Shown here piece by piece: positions 8,787 to 15,063 of a stretch of DNA of 64,000 nucleotides. Location: NCBI RefSeq assembly GCF_004000925.1, contig NZ_BIME01000010.1:124001-188000 (forward strand), in the 5' to 3' direction. Numbering within the stretch: the stretch's first letter is position 1; each line of letters opens with the position of its first letter. This DNA is from Paenibacillus illinoisensis NBRC 15959. Its GTDB lineage: Bacteria > Bacillota > Bacilli > Paenibacillales > Paenibacillaceae. The translations under genes were made by a program, and so were the position numbers. A model generated the notes under the pieces. The model worked only from the letters and a program-made list of their open reading frames with translations. It did not search any database and was not told where the DNA came from.

Positions 8787-9992
8787 TTGCATCCTTTTTG
8801 GATTTAGGGATTCTAAAGGGGCAATTGCTGCACGATTGACCGTCTCTGACTCATGTGTATATCTATTTGTCGTCTCCAGCTTTGCGTGCCGTAGAAATTT
8901 CTGTATACTCCTTTGGTCTGCTCCGTGATCTCGTAGCAGCGTGGCAGCTGTATGCCTAAGACCATGAAGTTTTACATGTGGAAAGTCATTCTTTCTCAAA
9001 AACTCTGCCCAGGTTCGAGTAGGGGTGCTTGGATAATACATGACTCCGTTTCCGCTATGAAAAACGTATTGCTTTCCCTCACCAAGCCATTCTGTACATT
9101 TCATCTTTTCTTTCTTCCATTGACGTTCATAAAGCTTCAGTTCGTCCATGTACCACTTGGGCATTGGAACCCAACCCTCTGATTCGATTGTTTTGACTTC
9201 ACTTTCAACCTTATTCCCATCCTTATCAACCGTGATTTGCTTCTCAATGAAGATCATGGATGAGTCGTAATCCAAATCAGTGAGCTCTACGGCCAAAAAT
9301 TCGCCCCTTCTAAAGCCTCCAAGCATCACCCCGGTGAAATACAGCCTCCAACGATCAGGAAGCTTGTATAAGGCTAGTAGAAGCTCTGCGACCTCGGAAG
9401 TTGAGTAGCTTTGCTTAACATCCTTCATTTTCTTTTTTTCTTTCTTATTAGCTGTTGGGCGCTCAACGCCTTCCATTGGATCTCTGCTAATTATCTTCCA
9501 TTCGTAAGCCTTGGCAAAAATGGACTTGGCGGCCTTATAAATGTTTAACTTGCTGTTTGTGGCCAGCTCAGTCCCCGTTCTCAAATTTTTGAGTTCGGAA
9601 AACCATTCTGCTAATTGAAGTGTTGTAATCTGGTCAATCCACGTATCTCCAAAAGAGGGGATTAACCTGGAATTAATAATGTTTACCGAATTCAGAACTG
9701 TCTCGCCACTCATATTCGGCTCAGCATAAATCTTTAACCATGTGGGAATGAATTCGGCGAAAGTCATTTTCTTTGATTTAGATCGTTTACCTTCGAGGTT
9801 ACCGGAAATAACTTGCTCACTCCATTTTTCTTCTTCTGTAGCGAGCCATGCATACTTCTTTTTATCAGAGCGAGATTTTGCTATATCTTCTGGCATGTAC
9901 ACAGTAATCGATCGTTTAGGATTTTTAGCTTTAGACGGATCTCGCTCTACGATTTTGTACTTGTTACCTCCTAAATGTTCACTCCAGGCCAT
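8775..9992 (-). CDS. int: prophage tyrosine integrase
   Basis: 405-aa site-specific recombinase expected to integrate and excise the prophage at tRNA-Gly. The order is an N-terminal arm-binding region (about 1-65), a SAM-like core-binding domain (about 70-170) and the catalytic domain. The first catalytic Arg is in GGFRRGE, then H343-x-x-R346 (HGLRH), H369 and the nucleophile Y378 (TTNRYTH). Reading leftward, it stops about 95 bases inside attL, the usual place for a phage integrase. AAGGAGATTGAACA precedes ATG 9992. A LexA-like box lies about 75 bases upstream. Confidence 0.97.
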   Translation of the reverse strand: MAWSEHLGGNKYKIVERDPSKAKNPKRSITVYMPEDIAKSRSDKKKYAWLATEEEKWSEQVISGNLEGKRSKSKKMTFAEFIPTWLKIYAEPNMSGETVLNSVNIINSRLIPSFGDTWIDQITTLQLAEWFSELKNLRTGTELATNSKLNIYKAAKSIFAKAYEWKIISRDPMEGVERPTANKKEKKKMKDVKQSYSTSEVAELLLALYKLPDRWRLYFTGVMLGGFRRGEFLAVELTDLDYDSSMIFIEKQITVDKDGNKVESEVKTIESEGWVPMPKWYMDELKLYERQWKKEKMKCTEWLGEGKQYVFHSGNGVMYYPSTPTRTWAEFLRKNDFPHVKLHGLRHTAATLLRDHGADQRSIQKFLRHAKLETTNRYTHESETVNRAAIAPLESLNPKRMQFAP

Positions 9993-10064
9993 TGTTCAAT
10001 CTCCTTTTCTAATTTCTTTATTGATTGAATATATTCCCTCTACAAGTTGATCACCCCCTTAAAT

Positions 10065-10078
10065 GAAACGTATGTTCT
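10065..10078 (-). promoter_or_regulatory. possible LexA/SOS box upstream of int (one mismatch)
   Basis: Read on the minus strand it is GAAC-ATAC-GTTT against GAAC-N4-GTTC, one mismatch in the two half sites. It lies between the ImmA gene and int, so it could make integrase respond to DNA damage. The associated promoter is not clear. Confidence 0.35.
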
Positions 10079-10123
10079 GTTTTTATATATGTTGAATCGC
10101 CTCGTACCGAAGAAGGCGCAAGT

Positions 10124-10531
10124 TTACAAATACTTATGTAATTCAGCTGGAATCGAGCATCGGCGTAACAACTGTTCTCGGGTTTCTCCAGGCTCACTCT
10201 CGGAATCTGCCGTAAGTAGTTTAACTGCAAATTGATTAGCCTGGCGTTCATATTTACCTGCATTAAAGAAAGATTGTTCATCTAAAAAAAATCGGCTAAT
10301 GCCGGGGTGAAGTCGATCATGAGCAAGTTCATGAGCACAGACAAACTTCTTCCAAGGGTCACTAAGGTCGGAATTAATTACGATGAAACGGCGCCTAAGT
10401 TTACGGTAATAGAGGCCCCGTGTGTTATTTCCTAAATCACAGTACCAGATTTTTATATTCAATCCTTCAGCAATAGCAAAGGGGTCATTTGTCTTGAATC
10501 GCTTTATAAGCCCTCGAACAATTTCGTCCAT
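10124..10531 (-). CDS. ImmA/IrrE-type metallopeptidase
   Basis: 135-aa protein with the zinc peptidase motif HELAH at residues 67-71 (CAHELAHDRLHP) and a downstream Glu-rich helix (YERQANQFAVKLL) that would give the third ligand. ImmA-type peptidases cleave the prophage repressor after DNA damage, as in ICEBs1 and phi105. The gene starts three bases downstream of the repressor stop and reads the same way, so the pair is probably one operon. The short length fits a single-domain ImmA. That the XRE repressor next door is its substrate is inference from gene order. Confidence 0.92.
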   Translation of the reverse strand: MDEIVRGLIKRFKTNDPFAIAEGLNIKIWYCDLGNNTRGLYYRKLRRRFIVINSDLSDPWKKFVCAHELAHDRLHPGISRFFLDEQSFFNAGKYERQANQFAVKLLTADSESEPGETREQLLRRCSIPAELHKYL

Positions 10532-10534
10532 AGG

Positions 10535-10951
10535 CTACTCCTCTTTCTTTTTACGACCGTAAGTTTTTTTATTCTCTTTCTTAGCATCCCAGAACATGGC
10601 TTCCATGACACGCTTAACCTTTTCTTTATCTTCTTCGCTTATAGGCACTCCGTCAAACATGATAGGTTCATCTTCCTCGAGCATCTTTTTGAAATCTCTC
10701 ATATCTTTGGCAGTTGCCCAATCTGGGGCTGCTTGAACGTTGTTGCTCTCAGGAGTAGTTAGGGAATCGACAGTTACATCTAAATACTTAGCAATTATTT
10801 GGATCAGATCTATTTTCGGACTTTTGGTTGTTCCATTTAATATTTTTGTAAGTGTTGTATACGGGATGCCTGTGTCTTTAGACACTCTGTAAGCTGTCAG
10901 GTCCTTTTCTTCCATAATTTTGGTTATCTTTTCGGACAGTTGCAAAGTCAT
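10535..10951 (-). CDS. CI-like XRE-family repressor
   Basis: 138-aa repressor with an N-terminal helix-turn-helix (residues 1-60: YRVSKDTGIPYTTLTKILNG) and an acidic and basic C-terminus without an S24 autoprotease core. That fits inactivation by a separate ImmA peptidase. The frame also opens slightly upstream (GTG 10963, ATG 10960). ATG 10951 gives the family-like start MTLQLSEKI, but GGAGG is only two bases before it, so the start is uncertain. It reads leftward from an array of five operator-like sites, which it probably binds and through which it would repress itself and the rightward early genes. Confidence 0.92.
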   Translation of the reverse strand: MTLQLSEKITKIMEEKDLTAYRVSKDTGIPYTTLTKILNGTTKSPKIDLIQIIAKYLDVTVDSLTTPESNNVQAAPDWATAKDMRDFKKMLEEDEPIMFDGVPISEEDKEKVKRVMEAMFWDAKKENKKTYGRKKKEE

Positions 10952-10996
10952 TACCTCCATCACTATAACCTAATTCGGTTATAACCTAATGAAGTT

Positions 10997-11026
10997 ATAA
11001 TAAAACACAAAACGGAGATATGTCAA
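10997..11026 (-). promoter_or_regulatory. leftward (repressor) promoter
   Basis: On the minus strand -35 TTGACA at 11026-11021, 18-base spacer, -10 TATTAT at 11002-10997. It is overlapped by the second and third operator-like sites, which suggests autoregulation. Confidence 0.65.
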
Positions 11027-11077
11027 GATAACTAAAGCAAGCAGGAGAAAAAACATTATTATGTAACCCAAAACGGA

Positions 11078-11083
11078 TATAAT
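11078..11083 (+). promoter_or_regulatory. rightward early promoter -10 element
   Basis: TATAAT at 11078-11083 inside the fourth operator-like site; the -35 is poor. A second possibility is TTTACT (11089-11094), 17-base spacer, TATTAT (11112-11117), but that would leave almost no leader before the Cro-like gene. Confidence 0.5.
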
Positions 11084-11136
11084 CAGATTTTACTGTAACC
11101 TAAAACGGAGATATTATGTGTTCAGGAGGTGAGCAC

Positions 11137-11361
11137 ATGGGGCTAGATATTGAGGCTAATATGAAAAGGCTGATTGATAAAAAGGATTGGACAATTTACC
11201 GCCTTTCAAAAGAAAGCGGAGTTTCATTAACAGTATTGTACAACATGGGGTCCAAAAAACAAGGCCCACATGCTGAAACACTTGTTAAATTGTCAAGTGC
11301 ATTGGGCGTCTCACTGGACGAGTTGGTATTGGGGGTGTCTGATGATGCTGTCAACAACTGA
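11137..11361 (+). CDS. Cro-like XRE regulator
   Basis: 74-aa helix-turn-helix protein (TIYRLSKESGVSLTVLYNM, then LVKLSSALGVSLDELV), the first rightward gene and the probable Cro counterpart of the leftward repressor. I chose ATG 11137 because AGGAGGTGAG lies just upstream; the ATG at 11116 overlaps an operator and has no site. Its recognition helix would be expected to read the same operator family. The next gene begins inside its 3' end, so the two are translationally coupled. Confidence 0.85.
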   Translation: MGLDIEANMKRLIDKKDWTIYRLSKESGVSLTVLYNMGSKKQGPHAETLVKLSSALGVSLDELVLGVSDDAVNN

Positions 11362-11635
11362 GTTTATTGAAACTCTCCGGACAGAGATCAAGTTGGAGCT
11401 TAGAAATGAGATTTTGGCTGAGTTACAACCTGAGATTAATCGGAGGTTATACGCTAATGTGTTCGAATTTGCTGAAGCTTGCAGATATCTAAAGGTCTCA
11501 GACTCTACTCTTCGCCGAATGGTGAAACAGGGTGAGATCCCGTTTATTCGAAATCGATCTCTAATTCATTTCAGACAAATATCGTTAGATCGGTGGCTAG
11601 AGAGGAAGGAAACTGTTAATGAGCAAAGTTCTTGA
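11342..11635 (+). CDS. excisionase-like helix-turn-helix protein
   Basis: About 97-aa protein with a C-terminal winged-HTH of the excisionase / HTH_17 type (VFEFAEACRYLKVSDSTLRR...GEIPFIRNRSLIHF...LDRWLERKE). It could be Xis or a transcription regulator. Two ATGs (11342, 11345) follow GGGGGTG and overlap the Cro-like gene by about 20 bases. The N-terminal half is charged and helical and may dimerise. No position-specific residue separates Xis from a regulator, so the name is tentative. Confidence 0.7.
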   Translation: MMLSTTEFIETLRTEIKLELRNEILAELQPEINRRLYANVFEFAEACRYLKVSDSTLRRMVKQGEIPFIRNRSLIHFRQISLDRWLERKETVNEQSS

Positions 11636-11822
11636 TTTAAGTGCATCGGATGTGATGGATTATTGTGCTCATCAGGAGTGTGGATCTGAAATTGTACACG
11701 GCCAGATAGCTGTTAGGCATGGACATGAACTTTTTTGTAGTATGGGCTGCATGGCCAAGTCCATCGGCGCTGTGACGATCACGGCTGGTGATTCGAATGA
11801 AACAGTGACTGAAAGGAGGTGA
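11619..11822 (+). CDS. small Cys-rich early protein (possible zinc finger)
   Basis: 67 aa, not recognised. Cysteines CAHQEC near residues 16-21 and CSMGC near 40-44, with several His between, suggest a small metal-binding knuckle. It overlaps the previous gene by 17 bases and follows GGAAGG. It belongs to the run of small early genes. Confidence 0.6.
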   Translation: MSKVLDLSASDVMDYCAHQECGSEIVHGQIAVRHGHELFCSMGCMAKSIGAVTITAGDSNETVTERR

Positions 11823-11827
11823 ACAAC

Positions 11828-12019
11828 TTGCCATTAATGACTGAACAACACTTTACAGCAGCCTGCGCCTTTTATCTGGCCCTTGCAAGCCAGATGCGCC
11901 GCAGTGGACATATCAAAGTCGCCACCCATGCGGACAAGCAGTATCGCACTTATCGTAGTCGTCTGGAAAGCAAAAAGCAGCCGATCGGATCCTACCCCGA
12001 ATCAGCTGCTCAAATGTAA
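11828..12019 (+). CDS. small early protein, TTG start
   Basis: 63 aa, not recognised. It is basic and helical (FYLALASQMRRSGHIK, YRTYRSRLES). I chose TTG 11828 because AAAGGAGG ends eight bases before it. A GTG at 11819 lies inside the ribosome site itself, and ATG 11837 is too far away. Confidence 0.6.
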   Translation: MPLMTEQHFTAACAFYLALASQMRRSGHIKVATHADKQYRTYRSRLESKKQPIGSYPESAAQM

Positions 12020-12030
12020 AACACTCTACC

Positions 12031-12046
12031 GCCAGTCTACACTGGC
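12031..12046 (+). promoter_or_regulatory. small hairpin before the AbrB-like gene
   Basis: GCCAGT-CTAC-ACTGGC, a perfect 6-bp inverted repeat 15 bases before the AbrB-like start and just upstream of its ribosome site. No T-run follows. It could be a translational or operator element. Confidence 0.35.
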
Positions 12047-12061
12047 AGAAAGGAAATTGCA

Positions 12062-12319
12062 ATGAGTATGAAAGCTACAGGTATTGTTCGCCGTATCGAT
12101 GATCTTGGTCGAGTCGTTGTCCCTAAAGAACTTCGCCGGATACACGGCATTGAGGAAGGAGATCCGCTGGAGTTCTTCGTGGATGGAGACAAGATCATCC
12201 TTCGCAGGTATCAACCTGGGTGCTTCTTTTGTGGAAACGACGAAAGTCTGCACTTATTTCATGGTAAACAGATCTGTACACCATGTATTACAAAGGCAGT
12301 AGAGCTTACTAAAAACTAA
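12062..12319 (+). CDS. AbrB/SpoVT-type regulator with a zinc-ribbon tail
   Basis: 85 aa. Residues 1-50 are a typical swapped-hairpin AbrB DNA-binding domain (TGIVRRIDDLGRVVVPKELRR...GDPLEFFVDGDKIIL). The C-terminus carries CFFCGN and CTPC, a four-Cys pattern that could bind zinc. AbrB-like proteins of this size act as dimeric or tetrameric transition regulators, and phage copies may modulate host or early phage promoters. AGGAAATTGCA precedes the ATG. Its targets are unknown. Confidence 0.88.
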   Translation: MSMKATGIVRRIDDLGRVVVPKELRRIHGIEEGDPLEFFVDGDKIILRRYQPGCFFCGNDESLHLFHGKQICTPCITKAVELTKN

Positions 12320-12341
12320 AACCTATTAGGAGGACTTATAT

Positions 12342-12938
12342 ATGCAAAATATCGTTCCGATTCAAATCACATTTCAAGCTGTAAACGCTACTGACATTAA
12401 AAACCTAGTGCACGATCTGGCCGGTACACTGGGCGGTATGCCTAATGACTCACTGCCTACAGAGACAACGGTATCCACGGTTCCTACACAACCAGTACCG
12501 ACTCTACAGCCTGCCCAGGCATCAGTGCAACAAGCTCCAACGCAACAACAAAATTACGGACAACAGCCGCAGTATGGGCAGCAGCCTCAATACGGTCAAC
12601 AGCCTGGCTACAGTCAGCAACAGCCGCAGTATGGCCAACAACCAGAGCAACAGCAATACGGACAGCAGCCGACGGTGCAAGGCCAACCTGGTCCGCAGGA
12701 TCAGCCGCAGTATGGCCAACAGCCTCCAGCACAGGAGCAAGGGGGCGTTCCAACGACAGCGCCAGCTTATACGATTGATCAACTTGGTGTAGCTGCTCAG
12801 CCGGTTATGGACGCAGGTAAAGGTCCTGAATTGATTGCATGGTTGCAGCAACAAGGGGTTGGCGGATTGACGCAGCTTGATCCTAGTAAGTATGGCGAGT
12901 TTGCCACCTTCCTGCGCAGTCTTGGGGGCCGGATCTAA
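12342..12938 (+). CDS. YGQQP-repeat replication-module protein
   Basis: 198 aa in three parts. An N-terminal segment (1-40, PIQITFQAVNATDIKNLV) is followed by a Gln/Pro/Tyr/Gly-rich disordered region (about 45-145) with six YGQQP units plus one YSQQQP, and then a folded-looking C-terminus (YTIDQLGVAAQPVMDAG...LTQLDPSKYGEFATFLRSLG). C-terminal segments of this kind occur in uncharacterised phage proteins beside DUF2800/DUF2815 genes. AGGAGG precedes the ATG, and the stop overlaps the nuclease start (TAATG). The same YGQQP repeats appear in the DUF2815 protein two genes on. The function is unknown; an accessory role in replication or recombination is inferred from position. Confidence 0.8.
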   Translation: MQNIVPIQITFQAVNATDIKNLVHDLAGTLGGMPNDSLPTETTVSTVPTQPVPTLQPAQASVQQAPTQQQNYGQQPQYGQQPQYGQQPGYSQQQPQYGQQPEQQQYGQQPTVQGQPGPQDQPQYGQQPPAQEQGGVPTTAPAYTIDQLGVAAQPVMDAGKGPELIAWLQQQGVGGLTQLDPSKYGEFATFLRSLGGRI

Positions 12939-14143
12939 TGGCGGAAATTGCACATGCAGAGCGGGCACATGCTTTGCTGTCGGCCAGTGGGGCATCCCGC
13001 TGGCTGCAGTGCACGCCGAGTGCCAGGCTCGAAGCCACGCTACCTGATTCCGAGAGTGAAGCCGCCAAGCGCGGCACACTGGCTCATGAGATCGCAGAGC
13101 TGAAGCTGCAGAAGTTGTTCTCCGGTCTGACGACTCGAAAATACAACGCTGCCCTGAAGAAGTACAAAGCGGATGAGCTGTATGAGCCAATCATGGAGGA
13201 GCATACAAACGCTTATGTGGATTACATTCAGTCCATTGTTCACCAGTTTCCTTCGCCGCCTTTTGTGGGCATTGAGCGCCGCGTTGATCTGACCGACTTT
13301 GTACCGGAAAGCTTCGGAACGTCGGACTGCATTATTATCGGCAGCGGCCAGCTATATGTGACTGATTACAAGAATGGCCAAGGCGTTCCGGTGTCCGCTG
13401 AAAACAATTCACAGATGAAGCTGTATGCATTGGGTGCGTATAAGGCATTCAGCCTGCTATTTCCAATCGAAACCGTTCATGTGGCCATCGTTCAACCAAA
13501 GGTATGGGATCAGCCTTCTGAGTGGTCGTTGCCTGTAGGTGATCTGTTGTCCTGGGGCGAGTCGATCAAGCCGATTGCTCAGCAAGCGTTCAATGGGCTG
13601 GGTGAGTACGTTCCGGGTGCACATTGTGGATTCTGCCGTGCCAAAGCAACTTGCCGTGCCCGTGTTACGCAGATCATGGAGGCCGGAGCCAAAGCACCGA
13701 TGAAGCCGCCGCTGCTCACCTGGGAAGAAGCTGCAGACGTGCTGAAAAGAGCTGAGGGGATTGTGAGTTGGTATTCCGATCTGAAGAAGCTTGCCCTGGC
13801 TGAATCTCTGAAAGGGGGGATCGTTCCCGGCTGGAAAGCCGTCGAGGGTCGGGGCAGTCGTGATTATGCGGATCTGGATGCTGCATTTAAGCACCTACAG
13901 GAAAAAGGCATCGAGGAAGCGATCCTGTATGATCGTAAACCGTTAACACCCCCACAGCTTGAGAAGGCACTGGGCAAGAAGGAATACCGCGAGTTGCTGG
14001 AGGAATCCGGCCATGTCGTTAGCCGCTCAGGTGCACCGACATTAGTCCCTGACGACGACAAGCGGCCAGGTATCACAAATCAGGTTAAACCAGAAGACGT
14101 ATTCGGAGCACCACCAGAACAACCAAAAACTAATACAAGATAA
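12938..14143 (+). CDS. DUF2800 protein, Cas4/RecB-like Fe-S nuclease
   Basis: 401-aa predicted PD-(D/E)XK nuclease. C25, H50 (RGTLAHE), GTSDC and VTDYKNGQG form the RecB-type active site. The CGFCRAKATC motif near residue 229 together with C25 gives the four-Cys [4Fe-4S] pattern of Cas4/AddB proteins. DUF2800 proteins are constant partners of DUF2815 and a phage DNA polymerase, and a role in resecting or processing DNA ends for recombination-dependent replication is likely. The start overlaps the previous stop. The nuclease assignment is from motifs; activity is inferred. Confidence 0.87.
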   Translation: MAEIAHAERAHALLSASGASRWLQCTPSARLEATLPDSESEAAKRGTLAHEIAELKLQKLFSGLTTRKYNAALKKYKADELYEPIMEEHTNAYVDYIQSIVHQFPSPPFVGIERRVDLTDFVPESFGTSDCIIIGSGQLYVTDYKNGQGVPVSAENNSQMKLYALGAYKAFSLLFPIETVHVAIVQPKVWDQPSEWSLPVGDLLSWGESIKPIAQQAFNGLGEYVPGAHCGFCRAKATCRARVTQIMEAGAKAPMKPPLLTWEEAADVLKRAEGIVSWYSDLKKLALAESLKGGIVPGWKAVEGRGSRDYADLDAAFKHLQEKGIEEAILYDRKPLTPPQLEKALGKKEYRELLEESGHVVSRSGAPTLVPDDDKRPGITNQVKPEDVFGAPPEQPKTNTR

Positions 14144-14157
14144 GGGGACAAATCCAT

Positions 14158-14994
14158 ATGACAACTGAAACAGCAATTACAACAGGTGAAGTAAGACTGA
14201 GCTTTGTAAACTTGTTCACACCGCGTGCCAACCAACCAGGACAAGAGCCGAAGTACAGCACGACTATTCTGATTCCGAAAAATGATTTTGCCACGATGCA
14301 ACGAATTAACGCAGCCATTGAAGCAGCGACGCAAAAAGGCGTATCCGGAGTATGGGCTGGGGCTCGTCCTGCTCAACCACGTACACCGATTCATGACGGT
14401 GACGGTGTTCGTCCGAACGGAGAGGCGTTTGGTCCAGAGTGCAAAGGCCACTGGGTCCTGACTGCAAGCAGCAAGCAACAGCAGGCCGTGGTGGGCCCAG
14501 ACATGGGACCGATCATCGATCAGACTAAAGTCTACTCCGGAGTATATGGCCGTGTGAACATTAATTTCTTCCCCTACAGCAACAGTGGTAATAAAGGTAT
14601 TGGCGCAGGCCTTGGTCCAGTGCAGATCCTGCGCGACGGTGAAGCCTTGGGCGGCCGGATCTCCGCTGAACAAGCTTTCGGGGGCAATGGAGGCAGTGTA
14701 GGTTTTGCACCGGCCCCAGCGCCGCAAGGTTATGATCAAATCCCGCCGCAACAGTACGGTCAACAACCGCCGCAACAGCCACAGTATGGCCAACAGCCTC
14801 CGGTGCAAGGTGGATATGGACAAGCACCTCAGCAACCTCAATACGGCCAGCAGCCACCAGCACAGCCTGGCTACGGTCAAGCGCCTCAGCAGTATAGTCA
14901 ACCGCCACAACAAGGGTATGGTCAGCAACCACCGCAACAGCAGATTGATCCAATCACAGGCAAACCTCTTGGTGGGGGCATTTACGGGATCTAA
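14158..14994 (+). CDS. DUF2815 (ssDNA-binding-like) protein with YGQQP tail
   Basis: 278 aa. Residues 1-185 are the DUF2815 domain (VRLSFVNLFTPRAN...STTILIPKND...INFFPYSNSGNKGIGAGL), a phage family thought to bind single-stranded DNA with an OB-type fold. Residues about 190-275 are a disordered tail of Tyr-Gly-Gln-Pro repeats: four YGQQP, two YGQAP and related units. Bacterial single-stranded-DNA proteins also use disordered tails for partner binding, but their acidic tip is absent here. The tail matches that of the 12342 protein, so the two may associate. DNA binding is family inference. Confidence 0.87.
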   Translation: MTTETAITTGEVRLSFVNLFTPRANQPGQEPKYSTTILIPKNDFATMQRINAAIEAATQKGVSGVWAGARPAQPRTPIHDGDGVRPNGEAFGPECKGHWVLTASSKQQQAVVGPDMGPIIDQTKVYSGVYGRVNINFFPYSNSGNKGIGAGLGPVQILRDGEALGGRISAEQAFGGNGGSVGFAPAPAPQGYDQIPPQQYGQQPPQQPQYGQQPPVQGGYGQAPQQPQYGQQPPAQPGYGQAPQQYSQPPQQGYGQQPPQQQIDPITGKPLGGGIYGI

Positions 14995-15012
14995 TTCATA
15001 GACATTCAGCAG

Positions 15013-15032
15013 AGGGGTTCTTCGGAGCCCCT
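15013..15032 (+). terminator. hairpin between DUF2815 and polymerase genes
   Basis: AGGGGTTC-TTCG-GAGCCCCT, an 8-bp stem with a UUCG-type tetraloop, followed by TAACTTT. There is no real T-run, so it is a weak terminator or mRNA-stability hairpin that could lower polymerase expression. Confidence 0.5.
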
Positions 15033-15063
15033 TAACTTTACCAGAGAGGAGGCAGCCAGACCA

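Larger units (their letters stand above)
10964..11113. promoter_or_regulatory. immunity region: array of five operator-like sites
   Basis: Twenty-base sites fitting TRTAACC-N6-GGWNATA occur at 10964-10983 (perfect palindrome TATAACC-TAATTC-GGTTATA), 10980-10999 (overlapping the first by four bases), 11001-11020 (weak left half), 11062-11081 and 11094-11113. The first lies at the repressor start, the second and third cover the leftward promoter, and the last two cover the rightward -10 elements. This is the layout expected of a CI/Cro switch, with graded site quality. Confidence 0.8.

Noticed and set aside
12540-12760. Tandem repeats that look like a CRISPR array
   Set aside because: They are YGQQP codons in a long frame with no unique spacers and no cas genes.
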